A stretch of DNA of 64,000 bases from Ampelomyces quisqualis (lineage: Eukaryota > Ascomycota > Dothideomycetes > Pleosporales > Phaeosphaeriaceae): the NCBI GenBank assembly GCA_018398575.1, contig JAGTXZ010000018.1, positions 1,798,001-1,862,000 on the forward strand, given 5' to 3'. A program made the translations under genes and the position numbers. Below, piece by piece: positions 54,191 to 64,000 of this stretch. The notes beneath the pieces are model-generated. The model was not told the DNA's origin, did not search any database, and was given only the letters and a program-made list of their open reading frames with translations. Each line of letters opens with the position of its first letter. The first letter of the stretch is position 1.

Positions 54191-55920
54191 GCTTCTAATA
54201 TTCTCTTAGCATTCTTATGTAAATCTCTTAGTTAATTATAGCGTATACAAAAGCATTAGTAACATTATATAGTTTTAGTTCTAGGTTATATTTAGTAGCA
54301 ATTGCTATAAGTATTCTAAGTAATTGTCCTACTAGTGTTACTGCGTATGTATCTTAAGATATAATGTTATATTATTAGTTCTCTTATACTATAAGCCTTG
54401 CTTTGCATTTAATAAGGTAGTAGTATTTATTAAGTTTATATATGTAGACCTATATGTAATCTAAGATCTAGTGTCCTACTTTTTAGACTAGTCTTGCTAG
54501 AAGCTCTGTCTAAGACTTTATTTGTTAATAGCTCTTAAGGTGTATTCTTTTAGCTTTCTTAAACATCTTGTATAGAGAGTATTCCTCTAATTTTAAGTGT
54601 ACTATTAGTAATAGTAGTAGCTAGTTACAATAGGGCTTAATTCCCTTTATTATTAGTTGTTTAAGTTAAGCCTTGTTAATTAGCTTACTCTTATGTTAAC
54701 TAATATATCTTAAGTTAGTACCTGCTATAAAGGTAGCTGCCTATAGGACAGTTATTAAGGTAGCTTAGGTAGATGCGTTTGCCTTTACATTCTTAATAAT
54801 CTCTTCCTAAACAAGAAAGGCTGCTAGTAGTAGTATTAGAAGTAGTAATAGATATGCTTCTATAACTCTTTTGCCCTTATAGTAGATAGGCTACTACCTT
54901 TGTAAAGTATTCTTTTAGGTAGTATTATCTTTATAGAATGTTTTAGTTTTAAGTTATTAGCTATAAGTGCCTAGAAGTTTAATTATTCTTATTAAGGTTG
55001 CAATTTCTTTAAGAGTGTTATGCATAAGGTTATCTATTAAGTTCTTAGTTTTACTATTAAAAATTGTTTCTTTGTTAAATACTATATTGCGGGTACTTAT
55101 AACTTTAGCTATAGATAGGATCTAGATACAGTAGATGTTTGTTAACTAGTATTCTACTAGGTATCTAATCTAGGCCTTTAGATCTAGCTGTTATAGCCTT
55201 AACTTTCCTTAATAGGTGTTATCTGCTATAGTATAGGCTTTATATCTGTACGCTCTAAGATAAGCTTAGTTTAGTTTTTAAGGTTCTGTAACTATGCTGT
55301 TTATAGCTGCTGTGCGCGTAAAGAATATTTTGTAAGGCGTCTTCTACTTATTTAGATAGTTTAGCATTTGATTGTATAAGTATACTGCTACTCTAGTAAT
55401 TTCTAGCTAGAGTTCTTATAGAAGATTTGCATCTAGTTAAATTGTGCGTGCCTTCTCTTTTATTACACCTCCTAAGCGTTTAGCTCCTCTGTTCTAAGCT
55501 TATGTATCTAGAGCTAAAGGCTTAAGTCTAATAGATTAGGACGTGCACTATCTTTTAACTTCTTATTTAATAGTAACAATTTTGTTATTTATCTTAATTA
55601 CTTTGACTATAATATTAAATTGCTTTCTTATAAATTAGATAAAGAGGCTAAGCAGGCGTATAATTAAGCGTGCTAGCCTATTATCTTTAAAGTAGAAGTC
55701 CTACACGTGTCTTAAGTGCTAGTAGGTAATAAGTATCTAACTCTTCTCCTTTGTATAGCTGCCTACTTTATATTTATAGAAATCTATTGCAATTCTTTTG
55801 CTAGAACTCTTGTTATTTAATTGCAGTGCTCTGTGTATTTAGCGTTTTAATTTTAATTTGCTATAGGCGTTGCACTATACAGTAGTAATGCCTATAATCT
55901 TTACCTTCTTAGATTATTAT

Positions 55921-55970
55921 ACAAGGTGCTTAATAGCTGCTAGTCCTAGATAGCCTAGGCGTTTGTGCTA
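55921..55970 (-). pseudogene. copia GAG-pre-integrase motif remnant
   Basis: The minus strand reads HKRLGYLGLAAIKHL, a one-residue change from the HKRLGHLG signature at the start of copia integrase. Confidence 0.7.
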
Positions 55971-57887
55971 TATAATTGCTGTTGTCTGCTATAACTATCT
56001 CTTAGATTAGTTTATGCGTATATAAAAGGCAGCATTTAATTCTGCTAAGTTCTTAACAACCTACTAGCTATATTGTTCTAATAGAGTAGCTATAATTGTT
56101 CTATCCTATTGTCTAAGGCTAGTTAGGTCTTTTTAATTTCCCTACTATATACCTTGTAGTTAGAGTAATCTAAATAAGATTAGACTATAGAGGAAATCTA
56201 GGCACTATGCTATATTATTAAGGTAAAGGGTCTGTTTCTCTTATATTTCTTCTATAGCAATAATAACTACTCTATATTCTTATATTAGAATTTTTGTGTT
56301 TTTAGCCTAGATATAGTCTTCTATTGCTAGTAGGTAGAGATACTTTATCCTTAAGAGATTATTACAGATATACGTTGTTAAGCTAGAATCTAGGATAAAT
56401 ATATCTCTTAACAAATATCCTTAATTGCTTACAGTAAATACTGCATTTATTATACTCTTATTAAGTTAAGCTATCTTACGCCTATCTAGTTATTTAGTAG
56501 GCGTATCTAGCGTCTGCAACGTCTTTATATAGGGTGTACTTAACTGTAATAACATTGTAGTAGGTCTAGGTTACTTAGCCTCTTAGAGTATTTCCTATAC
56601 TACTCTTTGTAAGCTTAGATTATTTTAGAGCTTGTACTATACTAGCTTTGCTATGTGCTTGTTTAGCTTAAACTACTCTAGGGTCTCTAGATCTAGGTTA
56701 ATATAGAAGCAGTAATTGATATTATAGCGTTACTTACATACAGAACATACGTCTCTAGCTTCTACTATATTTCTTTAGTAGAACTGCTGTAGCTTATTGC
56801 CTTATATATTTATTTTGCGCTTGTTTATTTACCTTTAGTTTCCTTAGCTAGGGTTAGTAGATGCTGCTCTAATTTGCATAACTAAGGCGTTCTTCTATAT
56901 ATTTAAGTTAGATTTACTGCTTACTACGTAAGCCCTCTCTTCTGTTATAAAGGCAGTTTTAAATTTATCTTGTATTAGGTAGGCTAAGCTTATGTATTTG
57001 CAAAAGAGTTTTATTATCTGCCTTTATTCTATATTTTAGTCTCTCTTTAATCTAGTAAACGTTACTATCTATACTAGAGTAATTTTAGAAATTGCCTTTA
57101 GAAAGTTGTTTATAACTAGTGTACTTTGTGTTACGTCTGTAACCCTTAGGGCTTTAGCGTAAGTTGCAGCTTAATTATACTTACTAAGCTATGTGTCCTA
57201 ATTTTATAGGCTCCTTATAGGCTTTAGCGCTTTATAGTACCTTTCTTATACCCTTATAATTTTGTCTTTAAGGTCTACTCCTACTATTACTTAGAGTTTA
57301 GTAATCTAGGTACAAAGGGTTTTGTATTTTTTAAAACAGCTTACTTATAGATGTGTGCTAACTATTATATTTAGATACTTAATTATTAATGCTATACTTA
57401 TTTACTTGTCTTAATAGTTTTACTTATATATTTTGTATAAGTTAAATACTATCCTAAATTCTCTTAAGTCTCTGTTATATGCTTCTTTTCCTTCTGCTAA
57501 CAGCTCTAAGTGTTGTGTTAGGATAATTAGGGTATAGGCTAATAGAGGGATTAAGTTGCTTAGATCTTGCGTTGCCTCTCTTGTGTTGCCTCTTACAGTA
57601 CAGGTTAAGGCAGATAATACTAATAACGTGTTGCGTACTACAGCAGCTAGTTTATAATTAGATACAAGTAGAAGAAGTAGTTTAGTTGGTTTTGTTTGCA
57701 GTTACGTAGTGCCTTCTAAGTCTATAATATCTTAGATCTCTAGGGCTTTGCACTGCATCTTAATTTAGTAGTACTAGAAGATTTATTTGCTTAAGTTAGT
57801 AAGAATAACTATTGCGTTCCTCTAGCTCTAGTTTGTTATTATTGTTGCTTGTTTAATGCTTGTAGTAGAGGCAGTAAGACTCTTAAT

Positions 57888-58094
57888 TGTTAAATAGATA
57901 AGATATTACGTAGAATTAATAGTTGTAATTATTGTATTGTAGTTAATCTGTCTTCTATTCTCTGTGTGCGTGCTACGTTTTATCTGGCTTTAGATAGAGC
58001 CCTTACGCTAATTCTTGGCAGGTTAATTGCTTTAACACTACTAATCTTATTTGGTTAGTCCTAATCTACTATCTATAATACCTTCTATTTAACA
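57888..58094 (-). repeat. 5' LTR of the copia element (right copy)
   Basis: 207 bp from TGTTAAATAG to CTATTTAACA with intact terminal inverted bases; pairs with 52676-52882. Confidence 0.92.
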
Positions 58095-60270
58095 ATTTAG
58101 TTCTTTAGATATTAAGTTCTATAGTAGTCTTATATCTAATAAGTAACTTATTAGGCATCTACTCTCTATTCGCAATATAAAGTTTATATAATTATTGTTT
58201 CTAGTAAAGTTAGAGTCTAGCTCTTAACAAGGTATTGCTTAAAATATAGTTTACTTATAATTCTAAATCTAAAAGCGCCTTTATTCTTTTTTTATTAACT
58301 CTTACTATAAGTTTTATAAGCTTAGCTAAGTTAATTGCGTTACAGCTCTAAGTCTTTTTCTAAAGTCTAGAGTTAACTCTAAAAAAGACTTGTTTTTTCT
58401 ATATCTATTAGCTTCTTTATTGTTGTAGTGCTTCTTGCACTTTAGTTATAGGCAGAACTGCTAGGTATAGTTTATACAGCTGCTATTAACAAGTATTCTG
58501 TTAGATATACTTTCTTTCTCTAATATATTAGAAAAACTTTCTACGCTTTATTTATTATATAGGTAATTTGCGTAGGTGTCCTTAGGGCAATTGTACTATT
58601 AGTACTTACAAAGTTTCTTCTACTAAGGAAAGTATTAGTTAACTCTACTACTATAATATATTAGGCAGTAGTTGCTATTACACGCTATCTATAATAGAAG
58701 TCTATGTTTTAGATTATAAGGATCCTATAGGTATCTATCTATAAGTAGGATTTAATGCGATTTATTTACCTTTCTATTCTAGTATTCTATAGGTATAGAG
58801 TTTAGTACTAATACTTACCTATTATTAGCATAGTATATCTACTTTATGTATAAGTTACAGCACGTCTTATATAGTTTATTTGCGTCTGCCTCTTAATACA
58901 GTTCTCTAACTGTTATATTCTAGTGCACTAGTTTAGAGCTAGCTAGTAGTAAGTGTATATCTAGCTTGTCTAGTATAAGTTCTTAGTCTTTCTAGGTATT
59001 ATAGACCTTTGTAGTCTATTGTTAATCCTATATCCTATAGACTTTGTTTCCTAAGTGTAGCAATTGTTTCCTCTCTATAACTCTATTTATATTTAAAGAG
59101 TACTTGTTTATCTAGAGGGTATAATATGCTTATAGAGATTAGTAATATTATTCCTGGTTGTAGGATAACACAGCGTTAGTTAAGACCTAATTATTAGATA
59201 ATATAGTAGAAGTATCTTCTGTCTATTCTACTATTAGTAGTCTGTTAGTTATTTAGACAATAGGTTAATTATAAATTACAATCTATTCTTTAACGTCTTC
59301 TTCTAAAGCGTTAGTTAACACGTTAAGCTAGCGTATAACTTTGTTCTTAAAGCAACAGTCTTGTATATAATATCTAACTCTATTATAGTTATAATAGGTA
59401 ATTTTGTTCTTATTAAGCCTATCCTCTAGTAGTAGTTTCTTTAGGTAACTTTTCTATTTAGTAAGCCTTTGTTAAGGTTGTCTAAGTGCATAGCTTTAGG
59501 TCTGTACCCTAAGTATGCTTCTAGTAGACGTAGTTAATAAGTTTCTTGTCTAGAGTAGTAGTACTATTATCCTTTATTTAGTTGTATTTGTCTCTAATAT
59601 CTTTTGTTTAGGCAAAATCCTTTGTGTCTCTATAGTAGACGTAAGGAGTATAACCTATCTTTAAGTGCTAATTTATAGAGTTTATTATCTAGGCAAATAG
59701 CTTTATTCTAAAGTTTTTTAAGAGTAGTAATATATATTCTACTGCGTATAAGTTTAGCTTATATAGTAGCTTTAAGGCCTTATTTATATATATATATTAG
59801 CGTAGTATTATCCTACTAGATTTATTTAGCGTATTATTAAAAAACATTAGTATAGTTAGTAGTTAATTAGGTTTGTTTTAGACTTTAGATTTTTTGTTTT
59901 GCAATTACAGATTTCTTAAGAGGTAAGAAGATCTGCTACAGGCAGGTCTTAAACGCTTACTAGTCTTCTATAAGGTTAGTATTGTCTTTGTCTGTAATAT
60001 TATTATCTATATATTTCTAAATAATTAGAAGTACTTATTTCTTAGCGTTACCTTTTATATAGGTTGTAGTAAAGATAACTTTATTATTATTCTTAATCTT
60101 GTCCTTTTCTACGTAGAAGTGCCTATTAAACTAGAGGATCTAGGTCTTAAGTTTGTTGCAGTCTCTATAGTAGAGATTAGGTTTATTAACCTTAAGTCTA
60201 GATTGTTTTACTTAGGTAGGCTTAGGTATATCTATTGCAATATTACTGCTTATTATAAGGGTGTTTAAAG
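58095..60270 (-). pseudogene. gypsy gag region, unreadable
   Basis: The internal sequence between the copia insertion and the 5' LTR should hold gag and protease. It is AT-rich with stops in all frames. A possible Cys/His knuckle near 58440-58500 on the minus strand is too worn to call. Confidence 0.5.
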
Positions 60271-60742
60271 TGTTAAGACTGTTAGTCTAGTAGTAAATAA
60301 TAAGAATGCTAGTATAGACTAAGAGTACAGCTAAGGTTAGTTTTTGTAAATAGGTGTAGAGTTACTTTAGATACAAAAGGTATTGTTACTAAGATAGTAA
60401 AGGCTAGAGCTTTCTAAAAAGAGTAATAATAATTAAATAGCTAGTTACTAACTTAAGCGTTTGTAATATAAGTTAAATATAATAATCTATAAGAAATTAT
60501 TATAGTTTTTATATACTAAAGAGGTTTTACCTTTGCTTTGTATGCTTTGTATACTCTATAAGATTAGAGAGAGTAAAGAGAGTATTTTACTCTATTAGCT
60601 CTGTGTTAAGTAAGAGAGTAGAGAAAGCAGCTTAGTTTAGTAACTAATTAGTAGTATAGTGCAAGGTGTGCTCTCTAGTTATTCTTGCTTAGGAGAGAGC
60701 GCTCTGGTAGGGCTAGGGCCTAGTAGCTTATAGGTTGTAACA
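60271..60742 (-). repeat. 5' LTR of the gypsy element (right copy)
   Basis: 472 bp matching 48624-49095. Followed by TAAGC (60743-60747), the second copy of the target duplication. Confidence 0.93.
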
Positions 60743-60789
60743 TAAGCCTACTTAGGCCTACTAGTTTCTTTAAAAAATCCTAAAGGATT

Positions 60790-60808
60790 GCCTGTGCGAA
60801 GCACAGGC
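60790..60808. other. GC-rich perfect hairpin
   Basis: GCCTGTGC, loop GAA, GCACAGGC: an 8-bp perfect stem that stands out in AT-rich DNA, 48 bp beyond the gypsy LTR. Adjacent are AATCC-TAAA-GGATT and CTAAG-CCTA-CTTAG. It could be the terminal hairpin of a Helitron or another element; unproven. Confidence 0.55.
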
Positions 60809-63800
60809 CTACTACCTAAGTAATAATACCTACTATAATAATAAATATTAGTAACTTATAGAATATATCTCTACTATAACCTTATGTAATATATTTTAAA
60901 TACTAAAATAATCTATAATATCTTCTAATATATAAGAGTTTTATATAGTAATAAAGTTATAAGACTATAATAGTAGTATAGATAGAAGTAAGATAATTTC
61001 TATTCTACTACTTTAGGTAGAACTACTTCTTCTATAGCTATATATAGATATCTATTCTTAACTAGAATATACTAAAGTAGCGCTAGTATAGCACTATTAA
61101 GGCACTAGAGTAGCTAGACGCGTCTTATATATCTAAAAGCTAGAGTAAACTATAAGAGTATATATAAGTTATAGGTAAGCTAATAGCTTTTTACTATAAT
61201 TTTCTTAACATAATTTTCTTTCTTCTAGAATTACTATTCTAGTAGTATAGTAAAGTAACCTAGAAAGTAAGTCTAAAGAATACTTAGAGTATAGCTAAGA
61301 GTATAGATAAGATATAATAGCTAAAGAGCTATTAGAAGACTATATACTATATACTATATACTAATAATATACTATATACTATATACTAATAATATAATAT
61401 ATACCTAATAATAATATATTTTATTTTATAAAAAATCTAATAGGTCTTAAAGAGAAATAATATTCTACTATATATAGTAACTAACTATAACTCTAAATTT
61501 CTATTAGCCTAGGCCTTAGAAGGCTACGTACCTATATATATACTTATACTCTTCTATAGTTATTATAACTTAGAAATTATAGAAATATAATAGTTAAATA
61601 AGTGTTTAGTAAGTTACTATAGTTATTTCTAGAATATAATTAGTATTAGTTCTAAAAATATAGAGTTAGTACTCTAAAACCAAAAGAGTAGAAAGAAAGA
61701 TTATATAGAATATCTAAAGGATCTAGATTAATAACTATTAGAATTAAGTTAATAGAGAGATTAAGTAGACTCTAGAAAGTAAAGTAATAGCTAAAGAAGT
61801 AAGACGCAATCTATAGCTAAAGCTATATTAGGCTAAGTAAAAGTATAAATTTATTATACTCTACTAAGTATATAGTATACTAAAGAAGTTCTAAAGTATA
61901 TATAGTAGAATTAACTAAGAGTAGACTAAGAAATATATTAAAATAGGTAGTTAAAAAGAAGAGGAGACTAAAAATTGCTTAGATAGCAGGTATAAAAAAA
62001 TTAGAAAGAGATTAGTAGGTTTTATAACAGAAGCTCTATTAGATATTAGAAAAGTTTATGCCTTTAGCCTTAAGATAACTTTAGTTCTAGTCTTTTAGGC
62101 TATTACTCTTCTTTAGTTTATTTAGATAAGCTTTAAATACTATTTAGGTAGCTTATAAAAGTAACAGAGAAATAATATAGAACTACCTAATAGTATATTA
62201 AGCTATTAACGCCTTTAGTACTCTAATAGATAAGAAGCTCTACTACTATTAATACTAGTAGAATTAATAAGAGAAGCTAGCACTAATATAAATAGTACGC
62301 TAAAAGAGTAGACTAAACGCCTATTTAAAGAGTACGCTAGGCGCAGAAGTAAAGGCTAAGATAACTTAATATTAAGAGCTTTTTAGATACTAGTAGAGTT
62401 ACTTAACTAAGTGTAGCTTCTATTATATATAATATAGTTACTATTCTACCTAGTAGAAAATATACTATAATTTAATAAGACTAATATTATAGACTTTCTA
62501 GAGTATATTAAGAACTTCTTAAAATATTTTAGTTTTATAGACTAAATAATACTTAATAGGCTAGTTACTTACTATAAACTAAGATAGAAAACTATTATAT
62601 AGGCATCTAAAGAGTATATATAAGCCTAAGATAACTACTTATAGAAAAAGCTTTATAATAGTATAATAGGCTAGGCTTTGCCTAGCTCTTTGCCTTCTTA
62701 AGAAGAGCTTAGTCTAGCCTTACTACCTCTTTATAGACTAGCACGCATAAAGAGTATATAAACCTCTTCTATAACTAGTAGAGAAGCTTAAGAAATACAA
62801 CTCTTTCTAGCACCTTATTATTCTATTTTTATAGGCTAGCTCCTAATAATTATATTCTTTTCTAATACAACAACAACTGCAAAATAGCCTTCTCTAACTA
62901 ATACTCTAATATAGAGTTAGAGCCTAAAGCATAGAACTCTTAAACTAACCTTTATGCTTATTATGCTTTGTTAGATAGTTGTCTTTAGGCTATAGAGAAC
63001 TAAATTAACGCCCTTAGGACAGTGCTCTAGTCTCTTGTTACCTAACTTATAAATTCTACCTCTCCTTTAACAGCTTCTGCTCTAAACTCTTCTTTAGCGC
63101 CTTCTAATATATAGACTACTAGAAACCTAGCGCCTCTTATGTCTGCTCTTTCTCTAGTCTAAGAGCTTATCTAACGCAAACTGTTACCTCTAGGTAACTT
63201 CTTTTTTAGTAATAAGTCTTGCTTTACTACCTAAAAGGTTACTATAACCTATAAGCTTTAGACTAACTTAGTATTTATTAGAAGTGCTTAGGACTAGTAT
63301 ACCTTTATTTAGGCTAACTTGTTACCTAAAGTCTAACAGAAAGTTACCTCTTACTACGCTAGCAGAGGAGAAGTAGGTAATTAGGACTCTGTAAACTTTA
63401 TAAAATATCTTAACTTCTGTTATAGAGATTAGTATAGTAAGGAACGTGCTTAAGCTGTTTTAAAGGGTCTACGCTAGGCTAAAAAGAAGTTCTTTACTAA
63501 CTTCTTTTTATAATTTAAGTTCTTTCTCTTATAATATAGAGAGGCAACGTAGGATAATAAACAATAACTTAACAAATTATAATACACCTTAAACTACTCT
63601 CTGTAATAAGTTACTTTCTACTACAGCGTTTCTTATATAGACTATAACTAGGCAGTAGCTAAATACTAATCTATTGCAATTAACTTAGAAACTGCGTCTA
63701 TTAAGGAACACTAATACTTATATACAAATAGAGGGACTTAAGTAAAAAAAGACTTAGATAGAGACGTTAAGATAGTAACAGTGTCTGCAGTTAGTATAGG

Positions 63801-63904
63801 TTTAGAAACAAAAGAGTAGACTAAGGCCTAGTAAGAGAATAGCGCAGGCTAATCTTAGTTAAAAAACTAGGTCTCTAAGAGGCTCTATAAGTAGCGTTAT
63901 AATA

Positions 63905-63955
63905 GTAATTTATATATGCGTTACAGTAAGTAAGGACACTATATGCAAGGCTGCC
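63905..63955 (+). pseudogene. Zinc-knuckle remnant (gag-like)
   Basis: In one plus-strand frame the sequence reads MRYSK-stop-GHYMQGCLN, which fits a C-x2-C-x4-H-x4-C knuckle (CYRCSK-x-GHYMQGC type) with the first Cys codons turned to Tyr and one stop, as G-to-A decay would do. This suggests a retroelement gag or a transposase tail on the plus strand continuing past the window. Confidence 0.45.
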
Positions 63956-64000
63956 TAAATATAGTATAGATCTATACTATTAGCGCTCTAAGCGCTGTAG

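Larger units (their letters stand above)
52676..58094 (-). mobile_element. Ty1/copia retrotransposon nested in the gypsy element
   Basis: 5.4 kb on the minus strand, inserted between the gypsy pol and gag regions. Two 207-bp LTRs begin TGTTAAATAG and end CTATTTAACA (the left copy now ends AATA), and a 5-bp target duplication borders them. Minus-strand coding remains are in copia order: integrase (upstream on that strand), reverse transcriptase with a worn FYVDDI box, then RNase H ending in a TKAL motif. All frames are broken. Because it interrupts the gypsy element it is the younger insertion, though both now look equally RIP-mutated. Confidence 0.9.
48624..60742 (-). mobile_element. Ty3/gypsy LTR retrotransposon, RIP-degraded, with nested copia
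   Basis: A full-length element on the minus strand, 12.1 kb overall and about 6.7 kb without its nested insertion. Boundaries are set by two 472-bp LTRs starting TGTTA and ending TAACA, and by the TAAGC target duplication. Minus-strand coding remains occur in gypsy order: reverse transcriptase, then integrase, with the C-terminal segment resembling IHPVFHVSLLEPA. Every reading frame is broken by stops, and bases have shifted to A/T in CpA/TpG contexts. The polypurine tract next to the left LTR confirms orientation. Not capable of transposition by itself. Confidence 0.93.
60743..64000. other. AT-rich degenerate repeat DNA to the window end
   Basis: Very AT- and TA-rich, with stops in all frames and no intact gene. 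Includes a CTATATA-type microsatellite at about 61340-61410. The right part (62.6-64 kb) is slightly less AT-rich and on the plus strand looks like worn coding sequence, with a retroelement-like zinc knuckle near 63910-63955. The element cannot be classified and runs off the window. Confidence 0.6.

Noticed and set aside
49200..60200. CRISPR-like or satellite array in the AT-rich region
   Set aside because: The apparent repetitiveness comes from low complexity (TA-rich words) and two LTR pairs; there is no regular spacing of a longer unit.
60790..60808. GC-rich hairpin as part of a tRNA or small RNA gene
   Set aside because: Only a single 8-bp stem is present; there are no A/B boxes or cloverleaf partners nearby.

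Overview
The window reads as nuclear DNA of a filamentous ascomycete (Pezizomycotina, most likely a Dothideomycete). The grounds are short introns of about 43-75 nt with GT..CTRAC..AG signals, fungal families (SUR2, SWC5, DUF1770, a QDE-1-type RNA-dependent RNA polymerase, a fungal rhodopsin-like membrane protein), and a sharp change from gene-rich, balanced-composition DNA (1 to about 45.8 kb) to very AT-rich, TpA-rich DNA (about 45.9-46.7 kb and 48.4-64 kb) packed with stop-riddled retrotransposons. That pattern is what repeat-induced point mutation (RIP) leaves. The species cannot be told from the sequence alone.

Layout of the gene-rich part: PAP2 lipid phosphatase (-); a decayed nitrate reductase relic (-); a Cys-rich RING-like protein (-); an APC-family amino-acid/GABA permease (-); a membrane-anchored histidine acid phosphatase (+); a doubtful ORF (+); the MoaA and MoaC molybdopterin-precursor units (+), with a long coiled-coil insert between the two catalytic domains; a small secreted protein (+); a sulfotransferase-like P-loop protein (-); the RDH54/TID1 recombination translocase (-); calcineurin B (-) diverging from a DUF1770 protein (+); a BTB protein (+); an unknown 518-527 aa protein (-); sphinganine C4-hydroxylase SUR2 (-); TCTP (+); the RNA-dependent RNA polymerase (+); SWC5 (-) diverging from a multi-pass membrane protein with an AT-hook (+); a cytochrome P450 (-); a seven-helix rhodopsin-like protein (+).

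The AT-rich part begins near 45.9 kb. A phytanoyl-CoA-dioxygenase-like gene (47.1-48.3 kb) survives as an island of normal composition. From 48,624 to 60,742 lies a complete but mutated Ty3/gypsy element on the minus strand: two 472-bp LTRs, a TAAGC target duplication and a polypurine tract. Inside it, at 52,676-58,094, sits a Ty1/copia element, also minus strand, with two 207-bp LTRs. Both have lost coding capacity. The last 3.2 kb is more degenerate repeat DNA, with a cluster of short hairpins and a gag-like zinc knuckle.

The genes are mostly unrelated housekeeping and accessory functions, not one pathway. The links visible are molybdenum cofactor synthesis beside a dead molybdoenzyme gene, and an RNA-silencing polymerase in a genome that has clearly inactivated transposons. 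The observations I rate highest are the MOCS1-like arrangement of the cofactor gene, the nitrate reductase relic, the PhyH island and the nested, RIP-mutated retrotransposons.
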